The notes under the pieces: generated by a model | Database searches by the model: none | The model's input: the letters and a program-made list of their open reading frames with translations, nothing else | Told to the model about the DNA's origin: nothing | Shown: in pieces, positions 22,739 to 30,904 of the stretch | Numbering within the stretch: the first letter of the stretch is position 1 | Layout: each line of letters starts with the position of its first letter | Program-made: the position numbers and the translations under genes | Assembly: GCA_031399165.1 (NCBI GenBank) | Contig: JANNOO010000057.1 | Span: forward strand, 21,757 to 85,756 | DNA from: JAKFWI01 sp031399165 | Lineage (GTDB): Bacteria > Pseudomonadota > Alphaproteobacteria > Caulobacterales > Aquidulcibacteraceae | Direction: 5' to 3' | DNA length: 64,000 nucleotides

Positions 22739-24795
22739 AACACCTTCGCGCGCTCAGCGCAGCGCTCTGTTTTGTGGGCCTGGCGGCCTGCCAGGAGCCG
22801 GCCGCCACGAATGCGACCTCCGCCGCGCCTGCGAAGGCGCGCGTTGGCGCGTGGGGTTATGATCCTGCGCTCGGCGATACGAACGTAAAGCCCGGCGACG
22901 ATTTCTTCCGCCACGCGCTCGGCTCCTGGTTGAAAAACGCACAAATCCCGCCGGACCGCACGTTCACCGGCGCCGACCTGACACTGATCCAACAAGCCGA
23001 AACCGACGCGCGCCAGATCATCACCGAAGCGGGCGCCTCCACACCCGCGGCGGGAACCGACGCGCAGAAAATCGGCGATTTTTATGCCTCGTACATGGAT
23101 GAATCGGGCATTGAAAACAAAGGCGTCGATCCGATCCGCAGCGATCTGATGACCATTGACGACGCGCCGGACAATGCCAGCCTCGGACCCGTGCTCGGCA
23201 AGTTATTGCGCGCAGGCGCGACGATGCCGTTCCAGGGTTATGTCGATATCGACCCGAAAGACCCCACCCGCTACGTTTTCACCTTCGTGCAATCGGGCCT
23301 GTCGTTCGGGGAGCGTGATTATTATCTGAAGACGACGCCCGAAATCGTGGCGCTGCGCAGCACATTTCTTGAGCACGCCGCCCACTTGCTAACGCTGGCC
23401 GGTTACGCCGATGGCAAGACCCAGGCCGAACAGCTTCTCGCGCTCGAAACCAAGATGGCGCAGTTCCACTGGATTCCGGAAAGAACGCGCCAGCGCGAGC
23501 TGATCACCAACGTCCGTACGCGCGCGCAACTCGACACGCTGGCGACCGGCGCACCCATGGCCGGCATTTTAGACGCTGGCGGGCTTGCAGGCGAACCTGA
23601 ATTTATCGTCTCGCAGCCGGACGTGATGACCAAGACCGCGGCCCTGTTTGCGTCCGCGCCGCTGGACGATTGGAAGGCGTATCTGCGCTATCAGACGGTA
23701 GTGAACTACGCCGCTTTCCTGCCCAAGGCGTTCGATGACGAGCGCTTCGCGTTTTACGATCGGGCTTTGCGCGGCGCAAAGCAGCCGAAAGAGCGGTGGC
23801 GGCGCGGCGTGGATTACGTCAATGGCGCGCTGGGCGAAGCGGTGGGCAGGGAATACGTCGCCAAGACGTTCCCGCCCTCGTCCAAGGCGTCGGTGCTGGC
23901 GCTGGTTGAAAACTTGCGCGCTTCGCTCAAGGCCAAGATCGAAACGGCGAAATGGATGGCCGAGCCTACGCGCAAGGAAGCATTCGCCAAGCTGGCTTCG
24001 TTCCTGCCCAAGATCGGCTATCCCGACCAGTGGAAGGATTACAGCGCCCTCGCCGTCACGCGCGGCGATCTGATCGCCAACGTCAAGAACGCCGAAGATT
24101 GGGCGTGGAACGACCAGACGCGAAAGCTCGGCGGTCCGATCGATCGTAACGAATGGCTGATGACGCCGCAGACAGTGAATGCGTATTACCGCGCCGAGAC
24201 CAATGAAGTGACGTTCCCCGCCGCCATCCTGCAGGCGCCGTATTTCGATCCCGGCGCGGACGCGGCTGTGAATTACGGCGCCATCGGCGGCGTGATCGGC
24301 CACGAAATGAGCCACGGGTTCGATGATCAGGGCCGCAAGAGCGATTCCACCGGCAAGCTGCGCGATTGGTGGACCAAGGCGGATGCGGCCCGCTACGACA
24401 AGGAAGCGGCCAAGATCGTTGCGCAGTTCAACGCGTACGAACCCCTGCCGGGCCTGAAGATCAACGGCAAGCACACGCTTGGCGAAAACATCGCCGATCT
24501 GGCGGGACTCGCCATCGCCTACGACGCCTACAAATTATCGCTCGGCGGCAAGCAAGCGCCGGTGATCGATGGATTGACCGGAGACCAGCGCTTCTTCCTG
24601 GCCTATGCGCAATCCTGGCAGACCGTGTACAGCGCCGAGCGTCTTCGTGACATTACGCTGACCGACGAGCACAGCCCGCCGGAATTCCGCGTCAACGGCA
24701 TCGTTCGCAATTTCGACCCCTGGTACGCCGCGTTCAACGTGCAGAAGGGTGACAAGCTGTACCTGCCGCCCGAACAGCGCGCCCGGCTCTGGTAG
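22735..24795 (+). CDS. M13 family zinc metallopeptidase, second of a pair
   Basis: A 686-residue paralogue of the preceding gene with the same layout: lipoprotein signal (CFVGLAACQ), N-terminal M13 domain, zinc motif HEMSHGFDDQG, ENIADLAG and the C-terminal FRVNGIVRN. Translation starts at a GTG that overlaps the TGA of the first gene, so the pair is coupled. The two differ along their length, indicating an old tandem duplication. The activity is predicted intact. Confidence 0.92.
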   Translation: MKHLRALSAALCFVGLAACQEPAATNATSAAPAKARVGAWGYDPALGDTNVKPGDDFFRHALGSWLKNAQIPPDRTFTGADLTLIQQAETDARQIITEAGASTPAAGTDAQKIGDFYASYMDESGIENKGVDPIRSDLMTIDDAPDNASLGPVLGKLLRAGATMPFQGYVDIDPKDPTRYVFTFVQSGLSFGERDYYLKTTPEIVALRSTFLEHAAHLLTLAGYADGKTQAEQLLALETKMAQFHWIPERTRQRELITNVRTRAQLDTLATGAPMAGILDAGGLAGEPEFIVSQPDVMTKTAALFASAPLDDWKAYLRYQTVVNYAAFLPKAFDDERFAFYDRALRGAKQPKERWRRGVDYVNGALGEAVGREYVAKTFPPSSKASVLALVENLRASLKAKIETAKWMAEPTRKEAFAKLASFLPKIGYPDQWKDYSALAVTRGDLIANVKNAEDWAWNDQTRKLGGPIDRNEWLMTPQTVNAYYRAETNEVTFPAAILQAPYFDPGADAAVNYGAIGGVIGHEMSHGFDDQGRKSDSTGKLRDWWTKADAARYDKEAAKIVAQFNAYEPLPGLKINGKHTLGENIADLAGLAIAYDAYKLSLGGKQAPVIDGLTGDQRFFLAYAQSWQTVYSAERLRDITLTDEHSPPEFRVNGIVRNFDPWYAAFNVQKGDKLYLPPEQRARLW

Positions 24796-24800
24796 CAAGC

Positions 24801-25448
24801 ATGACGATCAAACTCTACGGCTATTGGCGCAGCAGCGCGGCTTATCGTGTGCGCATAGGGCTGGGGCTAAAGGGCCTTGCGTATGAATACGCGCCGGTAA
24901 ATCTCCTGGCGAACGAACAGAACGCGGCCGCATATCGGGCGCGCCAGCCGCAGGGACTCGTACCCTTGCTGGAAACTGGCGACGGCGCCGACCTTACCCA
25001 GAGCATCGCTATCCTTGAGTGGCTCGACGAAACCCATCCGGCGCCGCCGCTCCTGCCCAAAGCGCCCGCGGACAAGGCGGTCGTGAGGGCGATGGCCTAC
25101 GCAGTGGCGTGCGACATCCACCCGATCAACAATCTGCGTGTGCTGAAGCACGTACGCAAAACCTTCGGCGCCGATGATGCGGCCATCGCGGCATGGCAGA
25201 CGCACTGGCTGACGCTCGGCTTTGAGGCCCAGGAGCGCTTGATCGAAGCGCATGGCGGCGCGTGGAGTTTCGGCGACGCGCCGACGCTGGCCGATGCCTG
25301 CCTCGTGCCGCAGGTATATAATTCGACGCGGGTCAATCTGGACCTCAGCCCGTATCCACGCGTGGCTGCGATCTACGAGCGGTCGAAAGCGCACCCTGCT
25401 TTTGTCGCGGCGGCGCCGGAAAACCAGCCGGATGCGGTGAAGGCCTAA
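24801..25448 (+). CDS. maiA: Maleylacetoacetate isomerase / zeta-class GST
   Basis: A 215-residue glutathione S-transferase-fold enzyme of the zeta class, which isomerises maleylacetoacetate in tyrosine and phenylalanine breakdown. The N-terminal thioredoxin-like part has YGYWRSSAAYRVRIGLGLKG with the active-site serines, and QSIAILEWLDETHP supplies the glutathione contact. The helical C-terminal domain has ACDIHPINNLRVL near 110. It follows the M13 pair by 5 bp. No fumarylacetoacetase gene is adjacent, so a general GST role is possible. Confidence 0.85.
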   Translation: MTIKLYGYWRSSAAYRVRIGLGLKGLAYEYAPVNLLANEQNAAAYRARQPQGLVPLLETGDGADLTQSIAILEWLDETHPAPPLLPKAPADKAVVRAMAYAVACDIHPINNLRVLKHVRKTFGADDAAIAAWQTHWLTLGFEAQERLIEAHGGAWSFGDAPTLADACLVPQVYNSTRVNLDLSPYPRVAAIYERSKAHPAFVAAAPENQPDAVKA

Positions 25449-25855
25449 ACGCTGGGCGCGTTGGGATCCGGGCAGGCTTTCGTCGTTTGCGCTTTCTTCG
25501 CTACGAAAACCGAGCTTGGATCGGAGACGTGGGTGAACTTGTAGCCGGCGCCCTGCTTGTCGGCGCGGTAGCAATTGTCGGTCTGCGCATAGTTCGAGGA
25601 CTCATAGGCAAAGCACAGTGCGCCATCATTGCGTATGGTCAGGCGTCCGAAATCGATCGTGCCGCGATACCAGTAGATGGTCTCGCCATTGGCCTTGACG
25701 CATTCGCGCCAGGGCGTGCCGTCCGGCTCGAACACGCCGCTCATATCGAGACCGAAGAATATCTTCCTGGCTTCGGCGGCGGTCATCGCCTTGGCCAGAG
25801 CGTGCGGCGCCAGCGCCAGAAACAGCCCTGCCGCCAGAAACACCGTACGGCGCAT
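25445..25855 (-). CDS. Exported hypothetical protein
   Basis: A 136-residue secreted protein with a clear signal peptide (VFLAAGLFLALAPHALA, cleavage near residue 21). The mature part has WRECVKANGETIYWYRGTIDFGRLTIR (core ETIYWYRG) and four cysteines that could form two disulfides. I do not recognise a named family. The start is the ATG at 25855. It overlaps the end of the convergent maiA gene by 4 nt. Confidence 0.7.
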   Translation of the reverse strand: MRRTVFLAAGLFLALAPHALAKAMTAAEARKIFFGLDMSGVFEPDGTPWRECVKANGETIYWYRGTIDFGRLTIRNDGALCFAYESSNYAQTDNCYRADKQGAGYKFTHVSDPSSVFVAKKAQTTKACPDPNAPSV

Positions 25856-25939
25856 GAATAGTCTCCTGAACAATCCCATTGAGCCCGCCCCGCGCGGCAA
25901 ATTCTAGGCGCCCCGGCGGCGCGCGCCTAGACTGACATC

Positions 25940-26353
25940 ATGTCCGGCCCCATTCCCTGCGTTGGTATCGTCTGCATTCGCCGCGATGAGGTTCTGCTGA
26001 TCCGGCGCGGCGCGCCGCCGCTGGTCAATGCATGGTCGATCCCTGGCGGGCGGATCGAATGGGGGGAAGCGGCGCGCGCGGCGGCTTTACGCGAACTGCG
26101 CGAGGAAACCGGGGTCGAGGCCGAACTGGCGGGCCTGATCGAATTGTTCGACGGCCTGTTCGCCCACGCCGGCGTGCTGACGCATCACTATGTCATCGCC
26201 CAATTCGCCGCGTGCTGGACAGGCGGCGAACCGCAAGCGGGCGATGATGCGATAGAGGCCCGGTTCGTAAAGCTGGCGGAGATCGATCATTTCGACCTGA
26301 CCGGCGATCTGCGGCGCGTCATTCGGGCGGGCGCGGCGCTGATTTCTTCCTGA
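25940..26353 (+). CDS. NUDIX hydrolase
   Basis: A 137-residue NUDIX pyrophosphatase. The Nudix box is complete: GGRIEWGEAARAAALRELRE (first part) followed by ETGVEAE, with the metal-binding RExxEE. Such proteins cleave nucleoside diphosphate derivatives. The sequence resembles the ADP-ribose or MutT-like group, but the substrate cannot be assigned. The last 35 bp overlap the convergent DUF6498 gene. Confidence 0.9.
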   Translation: MSGPIPCVGIVCIRRDEVLLIRRGAPPLVNAWSIPGGRIEWGEAARAAALRELREETGVEAELAGLIELFDGLFAHAGVLTHHYVIAQFAACWTGGEPQAGDDAIEARFVKLAEIDHFDLTGDLRRVIRAGAALISS

Positions 26354-27080
26354 GCGCTTCAGCGAGCTGAGCGCGGCCCTTGGCCCACGCTTCAGCGGCT
26401 TTGGAATTGTTCTGCTTTTCCCATTGCGCGCCGAACACGTCGAACGCGGTCTTGAGCAATGTCAGGATCAGCAATGCGAACAAGGGCTGGCCGAGCGCGA
26501 GCACAATGAAGGCGCCCGCGATGATGGTGATGTGCAGCACTACAATACGCCCGTAAGGCGCGGCCATCTGCGACATCGGATCGGTGCGCTTGTATTCGCC
26601 GCGCCCGATGAAGAACACGAGAAACATAAGCGCCTGCCAGATCACGATCGAGATAAAGCCGGCGCGCAGGCCGGGCGTGGCGGCGAGCACCTGACTCACC
26701 AGCGCCGAGATATCGAACGGCCCGCCAACGCCCTCTAGCTGAGGCAGTCCCTGCCCGAACAATGTCCACACGAACATGCCGTGGACGAGGCAGAACATGC
26801 CGTAGTGGAACGTGAAAAATGGCACGATGAAAAGTATAGCGGCGATCCCCGCCGGGCCGGACGCAAGGCCGCTGGCGACCATGCGCAGCACGTTGAACGC
26901 GCCGATCACCACGTTTTCGAGCCAGTAGAGCAGCATCAGCGCCGCCGCGCTCCAGCCCCAGAACAGCACACCCACGACCGGAATGAGGTTGACCAGCAGC
27001 GCGCCCAGAACGCGCACGGGGCGCAGCCCGGTTTGGGGCGGCTGCGCCGTTTCCGTCGCCGTTCCTGTATCCGCGGCCAT
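26319..27080 (-). CDS. DUF6498-type multi-pass membrane protein
   Basis: A 253-residue inner-membrane protein with about six hydrophobic segments. The stretch LYWLENVVIGAFNVLRM near residue 51 and FFTFHYGMFCLVHGMFVW near 89 match the DUF6498 family, whose function is unknown. The C-terminus is charged and cytoplasmic. An AGAGGA ribosome site lies upstream of the ATG at 27080. It is divergent from the SDR gene. Confidence 0.7.
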   Translation of the reverse strand: MAADTGTATETAQPPQTGLRPVRVLGALLVNLIPVVGVLFWGWSAAALMLLYWLENVVIGAFNVLRMVASGLASGPAGIAAILFIVPFFTFHYGMFCLVHGMFVWTLFGQGLPQLEGVGGPFDISALVSQVLAATPGLRAGFISIVIWQALMFLVFFIGRGEYKRTDPMSQMAAPYGRIVVLHITIIAGAFIVLALGQPLFALLILTLLKTAFDVFGAQWEKQNNSKAAEAWAKGRAQLAEALRKKSAPRPPE

Positions 27081-27174
27081 GCGAATATCCTCTTACGCGC
27101 CCGGCGCTCACGCGCCCGGCTTGACCGCCCGCGCATCCGGCGGGATCGTGCGCGGCGCGGCGGGGCGAGCGTTC

Positions 27175-27957
27175 ATGAGCTATCCACTGTTCGATCTCAG
27201 CGGCAAGGTCGCGCTGATCACCGGAGCCAATCGCGGCATCGGATTGGGCATGGCCGAAGGGCTGGCGCAGGCCGGTTGCGATGTGGCGGTGTGGGGCCGC
27301 GATTCGACGCGCAACATGGAGGCCGTGCAGACGCTGCTGGAACAGGGCGTGCGCGCGAAAGGCTATGAAGTGGATGTGACGTCAGAGAAGGCGGTGGTGG
27401 CGGGCTTTACCGAAGTGCTCGCCGATTTCGGGCGCATCGACTCTGTATTCGCCAATGCCGGGATGGGCGGGACCAGTCCTTCGTTTGTCGAGGCCGATTC
27501 CAAAGAACTCGCCGCCATCATCGCGGCCAATCTCAACGGCGCATTCTGGACGTTGCGCGAAGGCTGCAAGCACATGGCCGCGCGGGCGAAGGCCGGCGAT
27601 CCTGGCGGCTCGCTGGTGGCGATTTCATCGATCAGCGCCATCGTCGGCGCGCCGCGCTTGCAGGCTTACGCCGCCACCAAAGCCGCGCTGGTCGCGATGA
27701 TCAGGGGCATCGCTGTGGAATACGGGAGCATCGGCGTGCGGGCCAACGCCATACTGCCCGGCTGGATCGCTACCGATATGACAACTCAGCGACAGGCATC
27801 CAAAACCTTCAACGACAAGGCGATCGGGCGCGTGCCGCTCAAGCGCTGGGGCGAGCCGGCGGACTTCGCGGGCATCGCGGTCTACCTCACGTCCGACGCC
27901 TCAGCTTTCCATACCGGCGCCGAAATCGTGGTCGATGGTGGTTTTTCGATCGGGTGA
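27175..27957 (+). CDS. SDR family oxidoreductase
   Basis: A 260-residue short-chain dehydrogenase/reductase. The cofactor motif TGANRGIGLGMAE is near residue 16, FANAGMGG near 93, and the catalytic Ser and Tyr-x3-Lys lie in VAISSISAIVG and LQAYAATKAALVAM near 148-164. The C-terminal GGFSIG is typical. It resembles gluconate 5-dehydrogenase or 3-oxoacyl-ACP reductase-like members; the substrate is unassigned. The ATG at 27175 starts right before the Rossmann fold. Confidence 0.9.
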   Translation: MSYPLFDLSGKVALITGANRGIGLGMAEGLAQAGCDVAVWGRDSTRNMEAVQTLLEQGVRAKGYEVDVTSEKAVVAGFTEVLADFGRIDSVFANAGMGGTSPSFVEADSKELAAIIAANLNGAFWTLREGCKHMAARAKAGDPGGSLVAISSISAIVGAPRLQAYAATKAALVAMIRGIAVEYGSIGVRANAILPGWIATDMTTQRQASKTFNDKAIGRVPLKRWGEPADFAGIAVYLTSDASAFHTGAEIVVDGGFSIG

Positions 27958-28028
27958 TGCACTTGTGAGCGATTAGGTCGCCAAGACGCGGCGCCCGCGG
28001 CTATGTTGACGCAATGCAGGGAACCTTC

Positions 28029-29261
28029 ATGAAATTCTACGCGGCCGCCTTGGCATTCATTGGGGCGTTGAGCTTCAACGCTGCTCACGCAAAGACCTAC
28101 AGGATCGAGCCGGGTCCGCAGGCTCAGGCCGAACTTGCGGGCGCTTTCGCTGCGCTGAAACCGGGCGACCGGATACAGCTTGAGAAAGGCCGCTATGAAT
28201 TTACCGCTGGCATTGCGGGCAACGTCACCGATTTCAGCCTGCGGGGCGCCGGCGCGGATCGCACCGTGCTTTCCTTCGGCCGCCAGACCGCCCCCGGCGA
28301 TTGCCTGACGCTTTCAGGATCAAAAATCGAGCTGCGCAATTTCGCGGTCGAGAATTGCCGCGGCGACGCCATCAAAACCCGTAAGGCCAGCCTCGTCAGC
28401 TTCCGCGATCTGCGGGCCGAATGGGCGAACGGCGCGGGCGCCGGCCCAAATACAGGTTCGGGCATCGCGCCGGACGAAACGCAGAACGCGCTGATCGACA
28501 ATGTTATCGTGCGCGGCGCGCCCTATGCGGGCCTTCGCGTGAGCCAGTCCCAGAATGTCGTCGTGCAGAATTCGACGTTTGCGCAAAATACGCTCGGCGC
28601 GGCGATCGAAAACAGCGCCGGCGTCGATTTCATGCGCAACACAGTGACGCATAATGCAGTAGGCGTGGCTGTTTCCGACCTTCCAGGCAAGGCGCAAGCT
28701 GGAAACGGCGTGCGCCTGGTGAAAAACCTGATCACCGCCAATGACGGCGCCAACAAAGCGCCGGAAGGCTCCTTCGCTGCGAGTGCGCCAGCCGGAACGG
28801 GCGTGCTGATCTCCGCTGCGCGCGGTGTGGCGGTGAGCGACAACGACATCGCCGAGAACGGCTCGGTGAATCTGCTTCTACTGGCGTTCCGGGGCGATCC
28901 GGGCGCTGACGCCAGGTTCAACGCGCTGCCGCGCGACATCCTTGTCACCGGCAACAGGTTTGGCCGCAGCGGCTTTGCACCCGGCGGCGACCTGAAGGCG
29001 CTGGCCGCGCAGAACATCAAGCTGCCCGACATCCTGTGGGACGGCGCCGATACCTATTTCGCCGGCAATTCCCCACGCCAGGAGCCGGTGCTGATCGCGC
29101 TCAGCGACAATAAGGGCGCCGCGCCGGGCCAGCCGAGCTTCCTCAATCTCGGCCTGATTACCGCCGGCAGTGATTATGGCGACGCGCAGCCCTCCGCCAC
29201 GCCGCCGCCGCTGTCCAACGTGCCCGCACCGGCGCCTGTGAAACTGCCGGGGGGTTTGTGA
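28029..29261 (+). CDS. Exported right-handed parallel beta-helix protein
   Basis: A 410-residue secreted protein with a signal peptide (AAALAFIGALSFNAAHA). The body is a right-handed beta-helix of repeated strands rich in Asn and Val, for example NALIDNVIVRGAPYAGLRVS, NVVVQNSTFAQN and NTVTHNAVGVAVSD. An early segment, FAALKPGDRIQLEKGRYEF, matches the start of NosD/pectate-lyase-like helices (TIGR03805-like). It probably binds or modifies a polysaccharide or assembles surface structures, but no catalytic residues can be assigned. The start is the ATG at 28029. The next frame overlaps its stop. Confidence 0.82.
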   Translation: MKFYAAALAFIGALSFNAAHAKTYRIEPGPQAQAELAGAFAALKPGDRIQLEKGRYEFTAGIAGNVTDFSLRGAGADRTVLSFGRQTAPGDCLTLSGSKIELRNFAVENCRGDAIKTRKASLVSFRDLRAEWANGAGAGPNTGSGIAPDETQNALIDNVIVRGAPYAGLRVSQSQNVVVQNSTFAQNTLGAAIENSAGVDFMRNTVTHNAVGVAVSDLPGKAQAGNGVRLVKNLITANDGANKAPEGSFAASAPAGTGVLISAARGVAVSDNDIAENGSVNLLLLAFRGDPGADARFNALPRDILVTGNRFGRSGFAPGGDLKALAAQNIKLPDILWDGADTYFAGNSPRQEPVLIALSDNKGAAPGQPSFLNLGLITAGSDYGDAQPSATPPPLSNVPAPAPVKLPGGL

Positions 29262-29332
29262 GCATCGACCGCAAAGGCGCCTCGCCTCCGCCGCAGGCGG
29301 ACGCTAGAACGGCGCTTCCAGGAGGAAGTTAT

Positions 29333-29977
29333 ATGCGCCGCGCACTGGTTCTGGGATGCCTGCTTATGCTGGCCGCGTGCGGCACGACCGGCGGGGGCGC
29401 GCCCGGCGCGCCTGGTCAACCGGGCGAAGGCATTTTCGGCGGCATCTTCTCTAACGCACCAAAGGCGCAAGCGGCATGGGACGCGCGGCCCGAGGGCGAT
29501 AGCTGGACGCAGATAACGCGCGCCGCGATCGACGCGGATGGCTCAGCCCTGCTGGCCGCAGCGCCCACTGATATGGACGCGTTCTGCCCGAACTATTCAA
29601 AGCTAGATGACGTTGCGAAGAAGGAATTCTGGGTTGCGACGGTCTCGCAAATCGCCGCCGTTGAGAGCGCGCTAGACCCGGCAAAGGCCGGCGCGCAAAA
29701 CCGGCGCGGCCTGCTACAGATCACCCCTGACGCGGCGGCGCGTTATGGCTGCGCCAATGTCGGGGTGGCGCAGTTGGGCGATCCGCAAACCAATCTTGGC
29801 TGCGGGGTGAAAATTCTCGCGGCCACCTCCGCACGCGACAAGATCGTTACCGGCTACACGACTGACGGCTGGAAAGGGGCGGCGCGCTATTGGCTCAGCC
29901 TGCGCAAGCCGGAGTCTATCGCCGATTTACAGGATCACCTTAACCGGCAAAGTTTTTGCCGCCGGCAAACCTCCTGA
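29333..29977 (+). CDS. Lipoprotein with lytic-transglycosylase-like (SLT) domain
   Basis: A 214-residue outer-membrane lipoprotein (lipobox in LMLAACG near residue 15) with a Gly/Pro-rich linker. The C-terminal half has VSQIAAVESALDPAKAGAQN (catalytic Glu in VES) and NRRGLLQITPDAAARYGC, which match the ES...GLxQ core of lysozyme-like transglycosylases. It probably cuts peptidoglycan glycan strands. The start is chosen for the perfect AGGAGG site just before the ATG. Confidence 0.82.
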   Translation: MRRALVLGCLLMLAACGTTGGGAPGAPGQPGEGIFGGIFSNAPKAQAAWDARPEGDSWTQITRAAIDADGSALLAAAPTDMDAFCPNYSKLDDVAKKEFWVATVSQIAAVESALDPAKAGAQNRRGLLQITPDAAARYGCANVGVAQLGDPQTNLGCGVKILAATSARDKIVTGYTTDGWKGAARYWLSLRKPESIADLQDHLNRQSFCRRQTS

Positions 29978-30036
29978 GCCCTGAACCTGAGCCGATGTTC
30001 ACCGCCGCTTCAGCCGCCTTGCGATATCACCGCCCC

Positions 30037-30441
30037 ATGAACGCCAAGCTCGCCGCCTGCGCATTTGCGCTCGCTTTAGCTGCCAGCGCTCCGGCTTTTG
30101 CGCAGTCTGCGCCGCCTGCTCAGTTGCCGCGGCCCACGCCGAACTTCGAAGCCGATCTGGCCGGACTGGCGCATGTGCTGGGCGGCGCGCATTACATCCG
30201 CGTGCTTTGCACCGGCAAGGCTGATCAGCGCTGGCGCGAACAGATGCAGAAATTCATGAACCTTGAAGGCTCGCCCGGCACGCCGCGGCGCGCGGTGATG
30301 GTGCAGGAATTTAACGAGGGCTATCGCGAGCAGGAACAGCGCTATTCCAGTTGCAGCCCTGACGCACAGACGGCGGAAAACCAGTTGAAAACCCAGGGCG
30401 CTCGCTATTCGCAGGCGCTGGCGGCGCGCTACCGCTACTGA
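30037..30441 (+). CDS. TIGR02301 family exported protein
   Basis: A 134-residue protein with a signal peptide (ACAFALALAASAPAFA). The mature part matches TIGR02301, a small family of alphaproteobacterial proteins of unknown role: LAGLAHVLGGAHYIRVLCTG, then WREQMQKFMNLEG and FNEGYREQEQRYSSCSP. Two conserved cysteines may form a disulfide in the periplasm. The start is the ATG at 30037. Confidence 0.82.
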   Translation: MNAKLAACAFALALAASAPAFAQSAPPAQLPRPTPNFEADLAGLAHVLGGAHYIRVLCTGKADQRWREQMQKFMNLEGSPGTPRRAVMVQEFNEGYREQEQRYSSCSPDAQTAENQLKTQGARYSQALAARYRY

Positions 30442-30893
30442 GCCCCCGACCATAATCGCTCGAGCGTGACCAGCGAAGGCGCCCCCGCTTCGGCCGCGCC
30501 GAGGCGCGCAAGAAAGAGATGCCGCACGATTTCGGCCTGTTGCTCAATATTGAAATCCGCAAAGGGTTTTTCGGGCGCCGCAACGTAACGATAGGCGCCG
30601 CCCCCTAGCGCGCGCAATTTTGCGAAGGCCAATGGCACGCCGCGCCGCGCCTGCCAGCAATGAGCCAGTTCGTGGATAAACCAGCCCTGTTCGCCAGGAT
30701 CGGCGGCCGCGAAATCCAACGCTGCGCGCCAGCGCGAAAATACAATCGTCTTGCCCAGCGGCACCATGGCCAGAAACGGCAAGGGCGGGGCTTGCAGCAC
30801 ACGGAGACCGTCGAACGGCAGACGATCGCCGAACACGCCGTACGCCAGAGCGCGTTCGCCTGCGGTGAGCGCGCGCCCTTGTCCGGTTTTCAT
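30435..30893 (-). CDS. Predicted zinc-dependent peptidase-like protein (HExxH)
   Basis: A 152-residue protein with GWFIHELAHCWQARRGVP near residue 73, giving an HExxH zincin motif. It begins LTAGERALAYGVFGDRLPFD and resembles small alphaproteobacterial proteins often annotated as vgr-related. No signal peptide is seen, so it is probably cytoplasmic or exported by another route. It starts 12 nt after the stop of the ThDP enzyme gene and is likely co-transcribed with it. Enzyme activity is unproven. Confidence 0.65.
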   Translation of the reverse strand: MKTGQGRALTAGERALAYGVFGDRLPFDGLRVLQAPPLPFLAMVPLGKTIVFSRWRAALDFAAADPGEQGWFIHELAHCWQARRGVPLAFAKLRALGGGAYRYVAAPEKPFADFNIEQQAEIVRHLFLARLGAAEAGAPSLVTLERLWSGAQ

Positions 30894-30904
30894 ACGGGCC
30901 AGGC

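Noticed and set aside
23569..24474. A 301-residue minus-strand frame
   Set aside because: It is fully inside and antisense to the second M13 peptidase, which has an intact zinc site.
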